This document shows, piece by piece, positions 7,147-7,356 of a stretch of 7,356 bases of DNA (position 1 is its first letter; every line of letters starts with the position of its first letter). Made by a program: the position numbers and the translations under genes. The notes below the pieces were generated by a model. It worked only from the letters and a program-made list of their open reading frames with translations, was not told where the DNA came from and did no database searches. Location of the stretch: positions 1-7,356 of the forward strand of contig CAIMNN010000035.1 in NCBI GenBank assembly GCA_903842845.1, written 5' to 3'. This stretch comes from an uncultured Acidobacteriaceae bacterium (GTDB lineage Bacteria; Acidobacteriota; Terriglobia; Terriglobales; Acidobacteriaceae).

Positions 7147-7156
7147 ATTTAGGCCG

Positions 7157-7183
7157 TTTTGCAGGGTTTTGCAAATTTTCGCA
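7157..7183. repeat. Three phased TTTT(g/c)GCA-like repeats
   Basis: TTTTGCA at 7157-7163, TTTTGCA at 7167-7173 and TTTTCGCA at 7176-7183 recur at roughly one helical turn, directly beside the presumed attachment core. Such spacing could place protein contacts on one face of DNA, for example recombinase arm sites, or simply give intrinsic curvature. Confidence 0.35.
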
Positions 7184-7270
7184 ATGTTGCTGCAATAAAC
7201 TGAATATAAAAGAGATAACGGCCAGTATGGTGTTGCAGGCAAGAGCAGGGAAGTGCAAGATTCTCGGATG

Positions 7271-7294
7271 AACTGGTCACCAAACTGGTCACCA
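7271..7294. repeat. Perfect 12-bp tandem direct repeat, AACTGGTCACCA x2
   Basis: Two identical head-to-tail units, each containing GGTCACC. The period is a multiple of three, so any frame through it repeats four residues (NWSP in one + frame, LVTK in another). It may be a protein-binding iteron or part of a coding sequence running off the edge. Confidence 0.6.
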
Positions 7295-7320
7295 AAATTC
7301 CGCGCAAAATTTCTAATTTT

Positions 7321-7346
7321 TTACTCGTTGAGTAAGCTCATTGAGC
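7321..7346. repeat. Two adjacent palindromes sharing CTC(G/A)TTGAG
   Basis: TTACTC-gtt-GAGTAA (7321-7335) and GCTCA-t-TGAGC (7336-7346) abut. Each contains CTCRTTGAG (7324-7332 and 7337-7345), with centres 13 bp apart. Paired similar palindromes resemble a tandem operator, but the downstream gene is outside the window. Confidence 0.35.
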
Positions 7347-7356
7347 GCTTTGGAGA

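Larger units (their letters stand above)
7147..7356. mobile_element. Possible left end of an integrated element (AT-rich, no complete gene)
   Basis: Sequence right of the tRNA break is AT-richer than the coding regions and unlike tRNA. It holds three TTTT(g/c)GCA-like repeats about 10 bp apart (7157-7183), a perfect 12-bp tandem repeat (7271-7294) and two adjacent palindromes (7321-7346). Short frames exist on both strands, but none is a convincing gene. One + frame from ATG 7268 runs off the edge (begins MNWSPNWSPKFRAKF). It has no good SD, though its ATG overlaps the stop of a 14-codon frame starting at 7227. Confidence 0.4.

Noticed and set aside
7149..7320. Minus-strand frame ending at 7149-7151 near the tRNA break, as an integrase C-terminus
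   Set aside because: The frame closes again upstream within the window, has no ATG start and its peptide (Cys/Ser/Leu-rich) shows no recombinase motif.
7141..7356. A group I intron interrupting tRNA-Arg(CCU), as known in some alphaproteobacteria
   Set aside because: The break falls after the 3' side of the anticodon stem (AAACTG kept), not directly after the anticodon U. No group I core segments (P4-P7-like stretches) or 3' exon were found within the window.

Overview
The window looks like a chromosomal segment from an Acidobacteriota bacterium, probably of the Acidobacteriaceae/Terriglobia type. This is inferred from family content, not from a database search. The main clue is a very large (1225 aa) Oar-like TonB-dependent receptor with an N-terminal carboxypeptidase-regulatory-like domain. 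A DUF4440/NTF2-like protein, a long-form IspG and a moderately GC-rich base composition fit the same group.

Layout, left to right. Bases 3-53 read as the last 16 codons of a + strand gene cut by the window edge. Bases 220-735 (+) encode a small HAD phosphatase of the 5'(3')-deoxyribonucleotidase type, behind a perfect AGGAGG. Its 3' end overlaps, tail to tail, a minus-strand gene (683-1222) for a small secreted four-cysteine protein that may be OB-fold-like. A 77-bp divergent gap then leads to a DUF4440 gene (1300-1725, +). This runs convergently into ispG (1727-2944, minus; MEP isoprenoid pathway), with one base between the two stop codons. A 12-bp perfect hairpin lies inside the last codons of the DUF4440 gene and may terminate transcription. 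A 333-bp divergent region follows, with a good sigma70-like promoter (TTGACA-N17-TAAATT) and an SD for the receptor gene (3278-6955, +), which fills half the window. These genes do not form one operon or pathway: each appears to be its own transcription unit.

The last 400 bp (6956-7356) hold no convincing complete gene but are the most structured part. They contain a long imperfect hairpin (6969-7026), a degenerate tRNA-Arg(CCU)-like copy (7014-7086), and a clean 5' half of tRNA-Arg with anticodon CCU (7104-7146). That half stops exactly at the end of the anticodon stem and passes into AT-rich DNA with phased TTTTGCA-like repeats, a 12-bp tandem repeat and two small palindromes. The best reading is the junction of an integrated element that used the tRNA-Arg anticodon arm as its attachment site, with the element continuing to the right beyond the window.

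I see no CRISPR array, no rRNA, no complete insertion sequence and no defence system. The strongest candidate for something undescribed is the tandem tRNA-fragment and hairpin arrangement at the right edge.
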